Below are positions 52,182-61,334 of a DNA stretch of 64,000 nucleotides, in pieces. The notes beneath the pieces were generated by a model. It had not been told where the DNA came from. It searched no databases and saw only the letters and a program-made list of their open reading frames with translations. The stretch's first letter is position 1; each line of letters begins with the position of its first letter. A program made the translations under genes and the position numbers. Source of the stretch: Anastrepha obliqua (lineage: Eukaryota > Arthropoda > Insecta > Diptera > Tephritidae); assembly GCF_027943255.1 (NCBI RefSeq), contig NC_072897.1, positions 58,056,406-58,120,405 of the forward strand. Direction: 5' to 3'.

Positions 52182-53600
52182 GTGGACGAAGCGTCCTTGT
52201 GTGTCTTGAAAACAGGTATAGACGAGCAGGACTGGTTATTTAGTATGCAGATACAGGATGTTGATGTTAAGCAAATAGTCGATAAAGTGAAGTCAAAAGA
52301 TATTAAAACGTTAGATGAATATATACTTGAGAATGGTCGATTGTACAAGAAATATGAAGGTGCGAAGTTGTGGGTTGTACCAAAGGCACTTCGATCAAAA
52401 GTTCTGTATGATTGTCATAATAATGCAGGTCACTTAGGTGTTGAAAAAACTATCCAGCGACTACTGAGTTATTTATGGTTTCCAAGGATGAGAAATTATG
52501 TCAAATCGTACATCAAGTCGTGTGTAGAATGCGCCTATAACAAAGATCGAGGAGGGCGAAGAGAAGGGGAATACCATTTCGACGATATAGAACCAATTCC
52601 GTTCAAGACAGTCCACTTAGATCATTTAGGTCCATTCCCTAAAAGTAAACAGAGAAACGAGCAACTGCTGGTCTTAGTTGATGCCTTTACATAATTCACA
52701 GTCATACGAGCGGTCAAGAGTACCAAGACCAAACCTGTACTAGAAATAATAAACGAAGTTAGTAGTTACGTCGGTATGCCAGCACGAATTGTGACAGACA
52801 GAGGTACCGCTTTCACTTCGAAAGAATTCACGAAATATTGCAACGACAACTATATAAAACACATCAAGAATGCTGTGCGTACTCCCAGAGCAAACGGACA
52901 CGCAGAACGAGCAAACAGAACAATTTTGTCAATGCTGTTGCCAATTACCACCGAAGATAGCTGTTGGGACGAAAGGTTACGAGAAATACAGTGGGCAATA
53001 AACTCAATGAAAAACAAAACTACTACGAAGACACCTCAAGAGCTACTGTTGGGTTACGCCCCCCGAGATGTCCTACAAAACAAAATATTATTAGCAATAC
53101 AAGACGAACACTGTGCAGTTAACGATACTGATTTGGAAGAGGTCCGACGTACGGCAGCAGTCAAAATCAACGAGGCAAGACAAAAAGCCAAACTCAAATG
53201 TGACAATCAGCACAATAAACCAACAGTATACATTGTAGACGATTTGGTGCTCGTCGCCAATGAACCAATGAGTACTGGGCATTCACGAAAATTAGAGCCA
53301 CATTACAAAGGACCATTCATAATCACGGCATCTCTTGGTAATGATCGGTATGTGGTTGAGGACTTGCCAGGTTCTCACAGGAAGCAGAGACATTATTCAT
53401 CGGTGTACGCATCTGATAAGCTGAAATTGTGGTATAACCTACCACCATGCGACGATATCGAAACAGACGAAGATGAGACTACAGGGGAATCTACGGAACC
53501 TGAGCGGGGTCGCACCAGTATGGCAGGAGAGGCCGAGTGTAAGAAAACACCGATGGCAACCCAGACGAGGAAGACAGCAACCCGTGGCAGCAACAACTGA
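52182..53600 (+). pseudogene. Integrase of the SAP-Gag element
   Basis: The zinc domain has CHNNAGHLGVEKTIQRLL and VKSYIKSCVECAYNK (HHCC pattern). The core has VHLDHLGPFPKSK (Asp), ARIVTDRGTAFTSKEF (Asp) and PRANGHAERANRTILSML (Glu). The C-terminal part includes HSRKLEPHYKGPFIITASL, and the chain ends in a Thr/Arg-rich tail at 53600. A TAA at 52692-52694 splits it into two open parts (52182-52694 and 52695-53600). With that exception all catalytic residues are present. Confidence 0.85.
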
Positions 53601-53700
53601 GCCCGATACTAATTGCGCAGTTAGTTTTCGTACAGCAGTGAGACGGAGAGGGCTTAATATTTGAAATTGTCACTGAATATATTCTAATATTTAAATACCG

Positions 53701-53981
53701 AAGAGCTAAATAAAACGTTGATGAAATAAAAGAAAACTCAGAAGGCCATTGCTTTCACGTGACTAACAACATCGAACTGTCCAGTCACTGACTGTCCGGC
53801 AGAAACTTATTTGAGATAAAGAATGCTGCTGATATCAAAATAAATAATTTGCCTCGCATTCCCATTGGCTGCCGCCCAAATTTCAGAAATTTACTTGCAA
53901 CAACTCGTAATATAAAGTACGATACCTCCAGAAATTCCCGAAAAGTTTTTTGTAATTGCGGTCGCGAGTGTACTTATTCTA
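53701..53981. other. Unassigned spacer, possible 3' LTR remnant
   Basis: Contains AATAAA-like text at about 53708-53730. Because no partner exists at the 5' end, an LTR cannot be proved. Confidence 0.35.
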
Positions 53982-54080
53982 TAGTTCCCTCCATTTATGG
54001 AATATATAAAGACGCACACCACATATAAGAAGAGAAGATCGGCAAAAATACCCAAAAAGGGTGTAAGCGTCAATTATATG
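53982..54080 (+). mobile_element. tRNA-derived SINE, tail fragment
   Basis: TTCCCTCCATTTATGG, AAGACGCACACCACA and CCCAAAAAGGGTGTAAGCGT in the SINE order. The head is missing. Confidence 0.8.
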
Positions 54081-54089
54081 CATATATTC

Positions 54090-54660
54090 TGCCAAAAATA
54101 CCGGGAATTGTTCAATGAGAAGCAAAATAATTGTTTAATCATCAAAATTTTGTTTTCTCGCCTTGAAAATAGGATCCATTCGCAAAAGACAATACACATA
54201 TGCCAACAATTAGTCCAGTTTTTAAATCACATTTTAAACGCGTTTGAAGAGATCTTCTTCAGCTCCTTCAGCGAATTCTCCTTAACGGCTTCTATAGACT
54301 CAAAGCGGCGTCCGGAGAGAGGTAATTTAAGTTTTGGGAAAAATAAAAAGGCACAGGGGGCTAAGTCCGGTGAATACAGTGGTTGTTCGTCGATATTTTT
54401 CGAGCGCCATTCAGCTGCCTGTTGACTAGTTTGCATGTCACTTGCTTAAGCATGTCTTCAGCCAAAGAAGATTGATTCGTAAAACACGCTAAGGTCACGA
54501 GCTACCTCCCTCAAACATAAATGATGGTTTTCCAGCACCATTGACTTTGTCGATGTTTTCATCCGTTGAAGACGTTCATTGGTTTGGCAAACGAAATCCT
54601 GTTCACAACACAAAATTTAATACAAATTCTTTGTTCGATATTTTTATCCATAGTGAAAAT
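54090..54660 (-). pseudogene. mariner-type transposase remnant, middle deleted
   Basis: Minus strand. From 54660 down: MDKNIEQRICIKFCV is the N-terminal start of SETMAR-like mariner transposases, degraded text follows, and then a jump to RSKNIDEQPLYSPDLAPCAF then LFFPKLKLPLSGRRFESIEA and VKENSLKELKKISSNAF (54436-54227). The SPDLAPCDFFLFPKLK block, which bears the third catalytic Asp, is changed to CAF, so the Asp is lost. The middle with the first two Asp residues is deleted. This is not the DUF4817 group seen at 27884. Confidence 0.75.
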
Positions 54661-54840
54661 CGGAGAGAACACCTGCGGTTGACTGATACAATTAAATGCC
54701 AAAAACAAGCTAATTGGTAGATCACACTATAGAGGATAGTTGTACCACCATTCCACCAAAAAAAAAAAATATATATAGACATATGGGTAACGCTTTATAA
54801 AAGAACAATTCCCGTTATTTTTTGGAGAGAATGTATATAT

Positions 54841-57026
54841 GTTTTATATATATAATAAAATATTACAGTTTTTCTATAAAAAATAGAAAACAGTCCGCCC
54901 TTACAAATATTTAAAGACTGCTATTCAACATAAAGCATCTTCGTTGTAAGGGAATATCTTATTTAGGGGAGTTCATTCACCCATTCTTTAGAAAGAACAT
55001 ACGGAATACGGGGCTGTCGTAAGACCTCACATCTAAACTTTTTACTTGAATTTAAATATAATCATTTATGATAGTCATATCTAGTAAATAATAATAAACA
55101 CTGACTCACCAAGAGCGTTACTCTGTTACTAAAGCGATTCCATACAAGGTTATAGCAGTAGAACCAACACAAAATTTACATGTACCTTGTTTATTCTGTC
55201 AAAACAGTGCTGGGTAGTGGCAGAGTAGGTATTCCAGAGTTCCTCTCGCGTTTACTTCGTTACATAATGTGCTAGCTACTGGCAGATTAGCGTCTGCTTT
55301 GGCAAGAATATCCACCTTCTCGTTTCCTTCAATTCCCTTATGTCCTGGAACCCAGTAGATGGTGGCTTGTTTCTCAGTTCCTAGCTCATGCATCCTGTTC
55401 CGAAATTGTCATACGCATTGTGAGATTGTCATAGCAGCTGCTATTGCCTTAATGGCTGCTTGGCTGTTAATGTAAAAGTGTATTTGAGGATTCCGAGGAG
55501 TGTTCTCTACAGCTAAGTCTGCTGCTTTCGTTATCGCGTAGATCTCAGATTGGAACACACTGCAGTAGTCCGGTAATTTGCATATCCTTCTGAGCAGAAT
55601 ACCGCGGCTCCAGCACCCTCTTCCATTTTGGAACCGTCTGTATATATGTTAAAAGGGTGGTGCGTTGAAAGTTGTCACTTCCGCCATCCGTCCTTTGCTA
55701 ATACTACCTTAGGTTCTCTGTTGAAATTAGCTTGAGAAATACCGTAGTCTGAGTTAGCATTTAAACCTGTGACTATTTGGCTGTAGCCATAAGACCTTTG
55801 AGCTAGTTGTACTGTTGTCAACAGTCAATGCAAACTTTTTTACAGAACTTTTTGCTACTAAGTCTATTGGGCGAAGGTCAAGTATCTTGTCGAGTGCTGC
55901 TGTAGGAGTGCTGTGCATTGCACAGCTCAGCAACTCTTTGTACTTTGCCCAATTTGTTAGCGTACGTCTTCGTACTTAAACTTGTCCACCATACTAAAAT
56001 AAGATAGAGCATTATTGGTCTTACTACCGCCGAGTAAATCCAATGTGAAAGTCGTGGAGATAAGCCCATGTCCCCATGTCTACAAGTCCGTCTTCTCAGG
56101 ACTTACTTTTAGTCCCGCTTCCCACTTACTGATTTCCCTAAGTGCGCCTTCAAGAACTTGACTCATGGTGTTTAGACATCTTCCTGAGATGATGATGGCC
56201 AGGTCATCTGCATACGCAGTTAACTTTCGTCCTCCATTTCTCATTTTAAATAAGATCCTGTTTACTACCAGATTTCACTTTAGAGGGGAAAGTACACTTC
56301 TTTGTAGTGTGCCTCTATTAGCTTTTCGATACATGACCAAAGAGCCCCATTCTATTACCACTGTGCCTCCTTCGAAACATTGTTAAAAGATCCAGATATG
56401 TCAAGAAAGAATCGTGTATTCACTGTAACTCGTTTCCCTTTCTATCTGCAATACAGCTTTATGTAGAGTCTCTTGAGAGTCTCCAATTTTTCGGAACATA
56501 GTTGAATTTCAAACAATATTTATATGACTTAAAAAGGTAAAACGATTTTAGGGCCCATTAAAATCTAGATGTCGTAATGAGGCCCTCTCAAACTTCGTTG
56601 TTCCCGTCTGCTTCCGCGGGAAATGTGGCGTCTGTGATCACCGTACATCCAAGAAAGTGGGTTTCAGTGAGAGCCTCAATCGTTTACTTTCCCTCCTTCG
56701 TCCACTTGCCTATATCTTTCGGGATCAATATTGGAATAATAGGGGATTTGGTGAAAATTTTCTGAAGTCTTGATGCTTCCGAAATTCTGTCCAAGTTGCC
56801 GCGGAAGTCTCGCAAAGAGCTACCAAAAGTGCGGCGGAGCTAAACGCCTTTGGAACGAGCCGTGGACGAGTTGCTCCAACAGCAATAAACAGTCAATACT
56901 ACAGGCTTATCATTAGGACTAAATATGGAAAGTGAAAAAGAAAAATACCCGGAAGAGCCCCTGGTAGGGAATTTACAACAATATATAGGTTTAACACCAT
57001 CATCATAAAATTCCCGGCCTAGAATA
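54841..57026. repeat. Duplicated segment, copy 1 (with 61335-64000)
   Basis: About 2.19 kb nearly identical to 61335-64000, in the same orientation and about 6.5 kb apart. Copy 1 lacks about 417 bp (present at 61690-62100) and about 62 bp (present near 63435-63500). The downstream limit is unknown because the window ends inside copy 2. Confidence 0.9.
55199..56480 (-). pseudogene. I-group LINE RT/RNase H remnant (duplicate copy 1)
   Basis: Minus-strand LINE pieces. RT end: VVRPIMLYLILVWW, then LSTKTYANKLGKVQRVAELC (about 55900-56060). A YADD-like region lies near 56200-56230 (the plus-strand CATCTGCATACGCAG spells it in reverse). RNase H: TEKQATIYWVPGHKGIEGNE followed by KVDILAKADANLP (55393-55290). 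C-terminal: GTLEYLLCHYPALF. Stops and small deletions separate all pieces. Its C-terminal end and 3' region, still present in copy 2, were lost here at 55198. Confidence 0.75.
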
Positions 57027-57290
57027 ACTGTTGATGGCCGGGAAAACATTCGAATGGAAGCGTTAGAGAAGCAGTCCAAAGCCCAAGTCATCTTTTGTCG
57101 AAAAATTGTCATTATAGAAAAAGAAATGGCTAGATATACTAGAGTACGAGTTAATATAAAAACAACAAAATAAATATTAGAAATAAAAGAAGAAAAGAAA
57201 AAAGCAAATTTAGAAAAAGGACGACACAAAGAAAAAATGGAAATGGAGCAAAAGAAGCTGGACCTCAAACACAAAGCATAGGTTTAGAAT
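57020..57290 (+). pseudogene. Coiled-coil fragment, perhaps Myb/SANT-type C-terminus
   Basis: A plus-strand stretch reading ENIRMEALEKQSKAQVIFCR then KIVIIEKEMARYTRVRVNIK, a stop, then EKKKANLEKGRHKEKMEMEQ followed by KKLDLKHKA. A strongly charged helical end of this type resembles the tail of transposon-linked Myb/SANT proteins. No DNA-binding domain is visible upstream. Weak call. Confidence 0.35.
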
Positions 57291-57646
57291 TAAGACCTAC
57301 AGCTAATGAAAATGAATCTGAATATCTGAATATGTGATGAGTAGTAGTTTTAAGTTAAATATTTTATGAAGATCTTACAAATAGTGTGTGAAGCGCAGTC
57401 TATGTTTATAATTGATGTTACCTTAGCAGAATCGTATCGGAGTTTTCGATCACTCAAGAGACATCTAAAGCGGCATTTCAAAACTCAAATCGTGCGTTCA
57501 CCAACGTTTCTAGCTTTCGCGTGCTTCTTGTGGAAGATTCTCTAGTTCCAGATTCTGTTTGTCGGAAGGGTGTCAGTAAATAAGGACTGAATGGATATCC
57601 AGAACCAACTGCAAATGAGAGATTTTTTTAAATAGCAACATTGATT
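57291..57646. other. Unassigned spacer
   Basis: No feature recognised. Confidence 0.5.
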
Positions 57647-57954
57647 GGCCACCGTAGCCGAATGGGTTGGTGCGTAATTACCATTCGGAATTCACAGAGA
57701 GAACGTTGGTTCGAATGTCGGTGAAACTCCAAAATTAAGAAAAACATTTTTCTAATAGCGGTCGCCCCTCGGCAGGCAATGGCAAACCTCCGAGTGAGTT
57801 TCTGCCATGAAAAAGCTCCTCATAAAAATATCTGCCGTTCGGAATCGGCTTGAAACTGTAGGTCCCTCTATTTGTAGAACAGCATCAAGACGCACACCAC
57901 AAATAGGAGAAGCAGCTCGGCCAAACACCCAAAAAGGGTGTACGCGCCAATTAT
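57647..57954 (+). mobile_element. tRNA-derived SINE, full-length reference copy
   Basis: A 308-bp plus-strand unit. The head has an RNA polymerase III A box (TAGCCGAATGGG, 57655-57666) and B box (GGTTCGAATGT, 57708-57718), as in tRNA genes. The body contains CGGCAGGCAATGGCAAACCT and GCCATGAAAAAGCTCCTCAT. The tail is CCAAAAAGGGTGTACGCGCC then AATTAT. Other copies lie at 7497, 10160, 10543, 53982 and 60472. It has no coding capacity and depends on a LINE. Confidence 0.9.
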
Positions 57955-58119
57955 TCATACATACATTGATTTTGTGTACACATAACAAATATTGATGTAC
58001 ATAAATAAATAGAGTGGTGATTTCCGCGTTCATGCATGCTCTCCAAATATGATTTTAACGAACTATTATTCCACACGAACGAAGCGTGCAAATTGTTTGT
58101 CAGTGGGAAAGTAGTTATT

Positions 58120-58796
58120 TCTTAAAAACTTACAATCATCGCATTTATGCTGAAAACCACTTTTCTATTCAGATAAAGATGTTTGTTTGCAGTACGGGTA
58201 TGGATCACAATATGCATTCCATCAACGCAACTTTGTTCCTTTTTTCTTTCTGCATTCAAGAAGGTGCATTGGAGTCTCCTGGGATTGGTTGCAGAAACGA
58301 CAAGAGTCAGCGGACTATATCCCGATCATGATGACAGCACAGCCTGCAATGGCCTGTAAGAATGCCCGTCAGTATTCTCAGTTTATCCTTGGGGAGAGTT
58401 ATGAGTTTTTTAAACCTCTTTTGATTGCAGCCCTCCAGTAAAGGCTTCGCCTGGCGTAGCCCCTTAGTTTTGTGCCAGATTAGCTCTTCACTTCTAAGCT
58501 TCTCTTTGATGGTGTGTTGTCCCGTAGCAAGGAAGGGCTATGGTCCTATTAAGGACGAGGCCAGAGCCATTCTTGCCAATGCGTCCAGTACTTCGTTCCC
58601 AGTTACATCCCTGGGCCTTGGGACGCAAATCAACCAGATGCGGACACTCAAGGACCAGTGAGTTTTTATTCTCACAGGATGACAAAGCCTTGAGTGCCGC
58701 CTGACTGTCGCCCATAATGGCAATTCCCTGACTTCGGAAGCTCCTGTGTAAGTTAATCTCTGCACATAGACAGATGCCACACACCTCCGCAGAATA
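58120..58796 (-). pseudogene. LOA-like LINE RNase H and C-terminal end
   Basis: Minus-strand sequence beginning at the Tc1 insertion (about 58796) with YSAEVCGICLCAEINL, the RNase H block with the catalytic Glu region. It continues with IAIMGDSQAALKALSS (catalytic Asp), then a WVPxHRDVTGNEVLDALAR-like block near 58600, and CRFCNQSQETPMHLL-EC near 58270-58310, a CCHC motif. A frameshift lies between the second and third blocks. The part upstream of SAEV is missing, as expected if the Tc1 element inserted there and the other flank was later lost. Confidence 0.75.
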
Positions 58797-60460
58797 TACA
58801 TACACATGCCCCACAAAGTCTGCGTTCACCCTACAATAACTTTTTAGTGAATGAAACACACAACCTGATTTAATAATTTTTATAAATTTGTGTATATTTA
58901 TATTATATGTTTATTATATGTTTAAGTTTCAAAAACAAAAATAAATTTCAAGATTCTTCACGTAAGTTCTTAGATAACGGTGAATAATGGCTGTAACAAG
59001 TAAATAAAGCGACCATAAAGTCTTCGTTCAGTTTTAAAGTCTAATACAATACAATGATATGCTATATACAAAAATTAAATCTAATATTCAGTTGGATATC
59101 TACGTTGCTTCAGGACTTCACTCAGCCTATTTGGCATTGAACTTACTAGTTTCTCTGTTTCTTCTGCTGTTATCTTCCTCCATTCTGCCTGCATGATGCT
59201 CCGCAAAACCTCTTTACTAGTAATCACTTGCTGACGAATTCTTTTTTCCAATAGATCCCACAGATGCTCGATGGGGTTAAGATCTGGGGACTGTGGCGTT
59301 GTTTTAAGCTGTTATGGGGCGTTGTACAAGAGCCAAAGCTTAACGATCTCGGCTGTGTGCTTCGGGTCGTTATCTTGTTGAAACCAAAATGTTCTTGATA
59401 AGCCGAAATTTTCTGCACTTTGCTTTAAATTCCGTTTTAGTATGTTCAAGTATCCCCATTTATCCATCGTCGAATCAATAAATTCTGACTGACCCTCCCC
59501 ATTTGCCGCCATGCAGCCCCAAACCATAACCCCGCCACCTCAGTGCTTAACCGTGCCAACAAGATTTTGCTTTTCAAGAGCAGTTCCAGGTTTTCGCCAA
59601 ACAATTTGACGGCCTTTTATTCCGAATATACAAAATTTACTTTCGTCTGAAAATATTACTTTTTTCCAGAACTCGGGATTCTTATTTATGTACTCATTAG
59701 CAAACTGAATGCGTTTACGTCTGTTCACAAGAAAAATGAAAGGCTTTCTTCGGGCGACTCTACCATGGTATCCAGCTTGACGTAGAACTTTTCTGGCAGT
59801 TTCAGTGCAAATACTTTTTTTAAATGTTTGATTTATGTTTTCAACTAATTTTGAGGATGTAATCCGGGGGTTAACCTTTGCCAAGTTGATTATAGAACGC
59901 TCTTCCCGGGTCGATAATTTTTTTGGACGCCCTGACCTGGGCTTAGATGTAAAAATTCCAGTTACAACTCGCTGAATAGAGGAATACGTTCTCCCAATAG
60001 ATTTTCCAATATTTCGGAAACTTTTTCCGTCTTTCCACATTTTTATAATTACTTTCCTCTCAGAAACGCTTATTTCTTTTCCCTTTCCTTCCATGTTCTT
60101 TAATTATCCCCAGTTATAAATAAAATGTTCAATTAAGCTTTGTTAACATTCAGTCGAAGTAGTGCGCAATCAAAAATTAATATAAACAAGGAAAAATATC
60201 TTAAAATTAACGGTATCATTAAAATAAACAGGCTGAAAGCAGACTTTTTGTTGCCACATTTACATGCTGCTGAAATTATTTTCCCGTTATCTAATAAGTG
60301 AAGTGAGGAATCTCGTTTTTTTTTGCCCTTAAAAGCTGGGAATGTAGTGAATAAACAAATTGTAAAGATTTCAATTTAATCATAATATTCTATTTTGTTT
60401 TTAATAAATTTAAGAAGGCTATTCGGGTGAGCGCAGACTTTGTGGGGCATGTGTATGTAT
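58797..60460 (-). mobile_element. Tc1-type element with about 235-bp TIRs
   Basis: Long inverted repeats enclose a Tc1 transposase: 58797-59031 at the left and 60233-60460 at the right. Well-matched parts are the outer ends (TACATACACATGCCCCAC then AAAGTCTGCG from both sides) and an inner part (GATTCTTCAC..TTAGATAACGG left; GATTCCTCAC..TTAGATAACGG from the right). Identity between is lower. TA dinucleotides adjoin the ends, but a TACA repeat blurs the exact edge. About 1.66 kb is the normal Tc1 size. Confidence 0.75.
59081..60094 (-). pseudogene. Tc1 transposase (DD34E), two stops only
   Basis: One collinear frame of 337 codons from ATG at 60094 to TAG at 59081-59083. The paired HTH region: ISVSERKVIIKMWKDGKSFR then NIGKSIGRTYSSIQRVV; RSGRPKKLSTREERSI is the GRPR-like AT-hook region. 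Catalytic triad: WKKVIFSDESKFCIFG (Asp), FWFQQDNDPKHTAEIV (Asp) and QSPDLNPIEHLWDLL (Glu, 34 residues on). Stops: TGA at 59540-59542 in the usual H-x-GGGVMVWGC position, and TAA at 59312-59314 just before the SPDLNPIE block. No frameshift was found. It is among the best-preserved transposases here. Confidence 0.9.
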
Positions 60461-60471
60461 GTATATTGTAC

Positions 60472-60733
60472 GGCCGCCGCAGCCGTACAATATGGTGCGT
60501 GACTACCGTGAAACACGAAAGAGGAAAAAGTTCTTTCTAATAGTGGTCGCCACTCGGCAGGCAATGGCAACCCTTCGAGTGTATTTTTGCCATGAAAAAG
60601 CTTCTCATAAAGAAATATCTGCCGTTCGGAGTTGGCTTAAAACTGTAGGTCCCTCCATTTGTGGAACAACATCAAGACGCACACCAGTAGAAGGTGCTCG
60701 ATGTAACACCGAAAAAGAGTGTAAGCGCCAATA
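60472..60733 (+). mobile_element. tRNA-derived SINE lacking its B box
   Basis: Begins GGCCGCCGCAGCCG at the Tc1 edge. After GTGCGTGACTACCGTG it jumps to GTGAAACACGAAAGAGG, so about 45 bp with the B box are gone. The body and tail match 57647-57954, ending AAAAAGAGTGTAAGCGCCAA. An AT microsatellite follows to 60753. Confidence 0.8.
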
Positions 60734-60753
60734 TATATATATATATATATATA

Positions 60754-61334
60754 TGTGGGAACACCACAACTAGATTAAGTTCATTACATTCTTAATAATT
60801 ATCCTTTAATTTGTTCAAATACTCTTAATCATTCTTAATACTTTGAAATGCAACCATGTGTGACTTTTCATTTGTTTTTAACTTCTCATTTTTTTGCTTT
60901 GTACTGTTGTGCTAATAAACGAAATAATTTTCAGTCTCGTTCTTTTTGGATCGAGCCGTACAAGTGAACACATCGCATTCGCTATTCACAAGTACCCACA
61001 ACTTGGTGACCCCGAACGGTAAATTTGCACATTTTATATTTAATTAAATGTCTTTAGACGATACACTAGCACCGCCAACTGGATCTTCACGAGAAGAATC
61101 AATTCCGCCTACTTCATGCATTCCACGTATGCCGCTCCCAATATTATCGAAAGATAATATTGAAGCATACTATACTTCTATTCACTTGACTTCTGTTTCG
61201 AAGCGTCAGGCATCATTGCAGATTATGCAAAATTCAACATTGTCGCTGCTAGCATACCACAGCTTAAACTAATGGAACTACGCCCTATTATCGATGCGGC
61301 ACCAAGTACTGGAAAATATCAGTTCATACGCAAT
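60754..61334 (+). mobile_element. CsRn1-like LTR and gag start, truncated
   Basis: An LTR-like unit 60754-61000 begins TGTGGGAACACCAC and ends GTACCCACA. TTGGTGACCCCGAACGG (61003-61019) follows, a tRNA-Trp-like primer site shared with the element at 31262. The gag begins at ATG 61048. The copy breaks at 61335 where the duplicated segment starts, so only about 580 bp remain. Confidence 0.75.
61048..61334 (+). pseudogene. CsRn1-like Gag N-terminus
   Basis: MSLDDTLAPPTGSSREESIP opens a short frame. Beyond a deletion and frameshift near 61175-61200, FEASGIIADYAKFNIVAASI and RPIIDAAPSTGKYQFIRN follow, which match the usual Gag pattern (FxxxGIxxDxxKFxxVxxxL, then PPxxxKYxxLKxxL). It is cut off at 61334. 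Confidence 0.65.

Larger units (their letters stand above)
41150..53700 (+). mobile_element. Ty3/gypsy element with a SAP-type Gag N-terminus, split by two insertions
   Basis: A plus-strand LTR-type element in five pieces: SAP/Gag start (41254-41401), Gag-protease-RT start (48406-50112), RT/RNase H (51239-52181) and integrase (52182-53600), interrupted by an errantivirus-like element (41402-48401) and a Harbinger-like MITE (50113-51238). At both sites the reading frame is kept once the insert and one target copy are set aside. A purine run (AGACGGAGAGGG, about 53641-53652) after integrase is a plausible 3' primer. I could not find LTR copies at either end, so the LTRs are lost or unrecognised. 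Confidence 0.75.

Noticed and set aside
56840..57274. 144-codon minus-strand frame
   Set aside because: It is rich in Phe/Ser opposite a charged plus-strand coiled-coil frame, with no family features; probably a shadow.
57655..57718. A tRNA gene
   Set aside because: A and B boxes are present, but no cloverleaf-like second half is seen and the unit is repeated with a common body. It is a SINE head.
58787..60465. Two small inverted LOA fragments flanking the Tc1 gene
   Set aside because: The inverted match continues inward on both sides for over 200 bp, so it is better explained as the Tc1 terminal inverted repeats.
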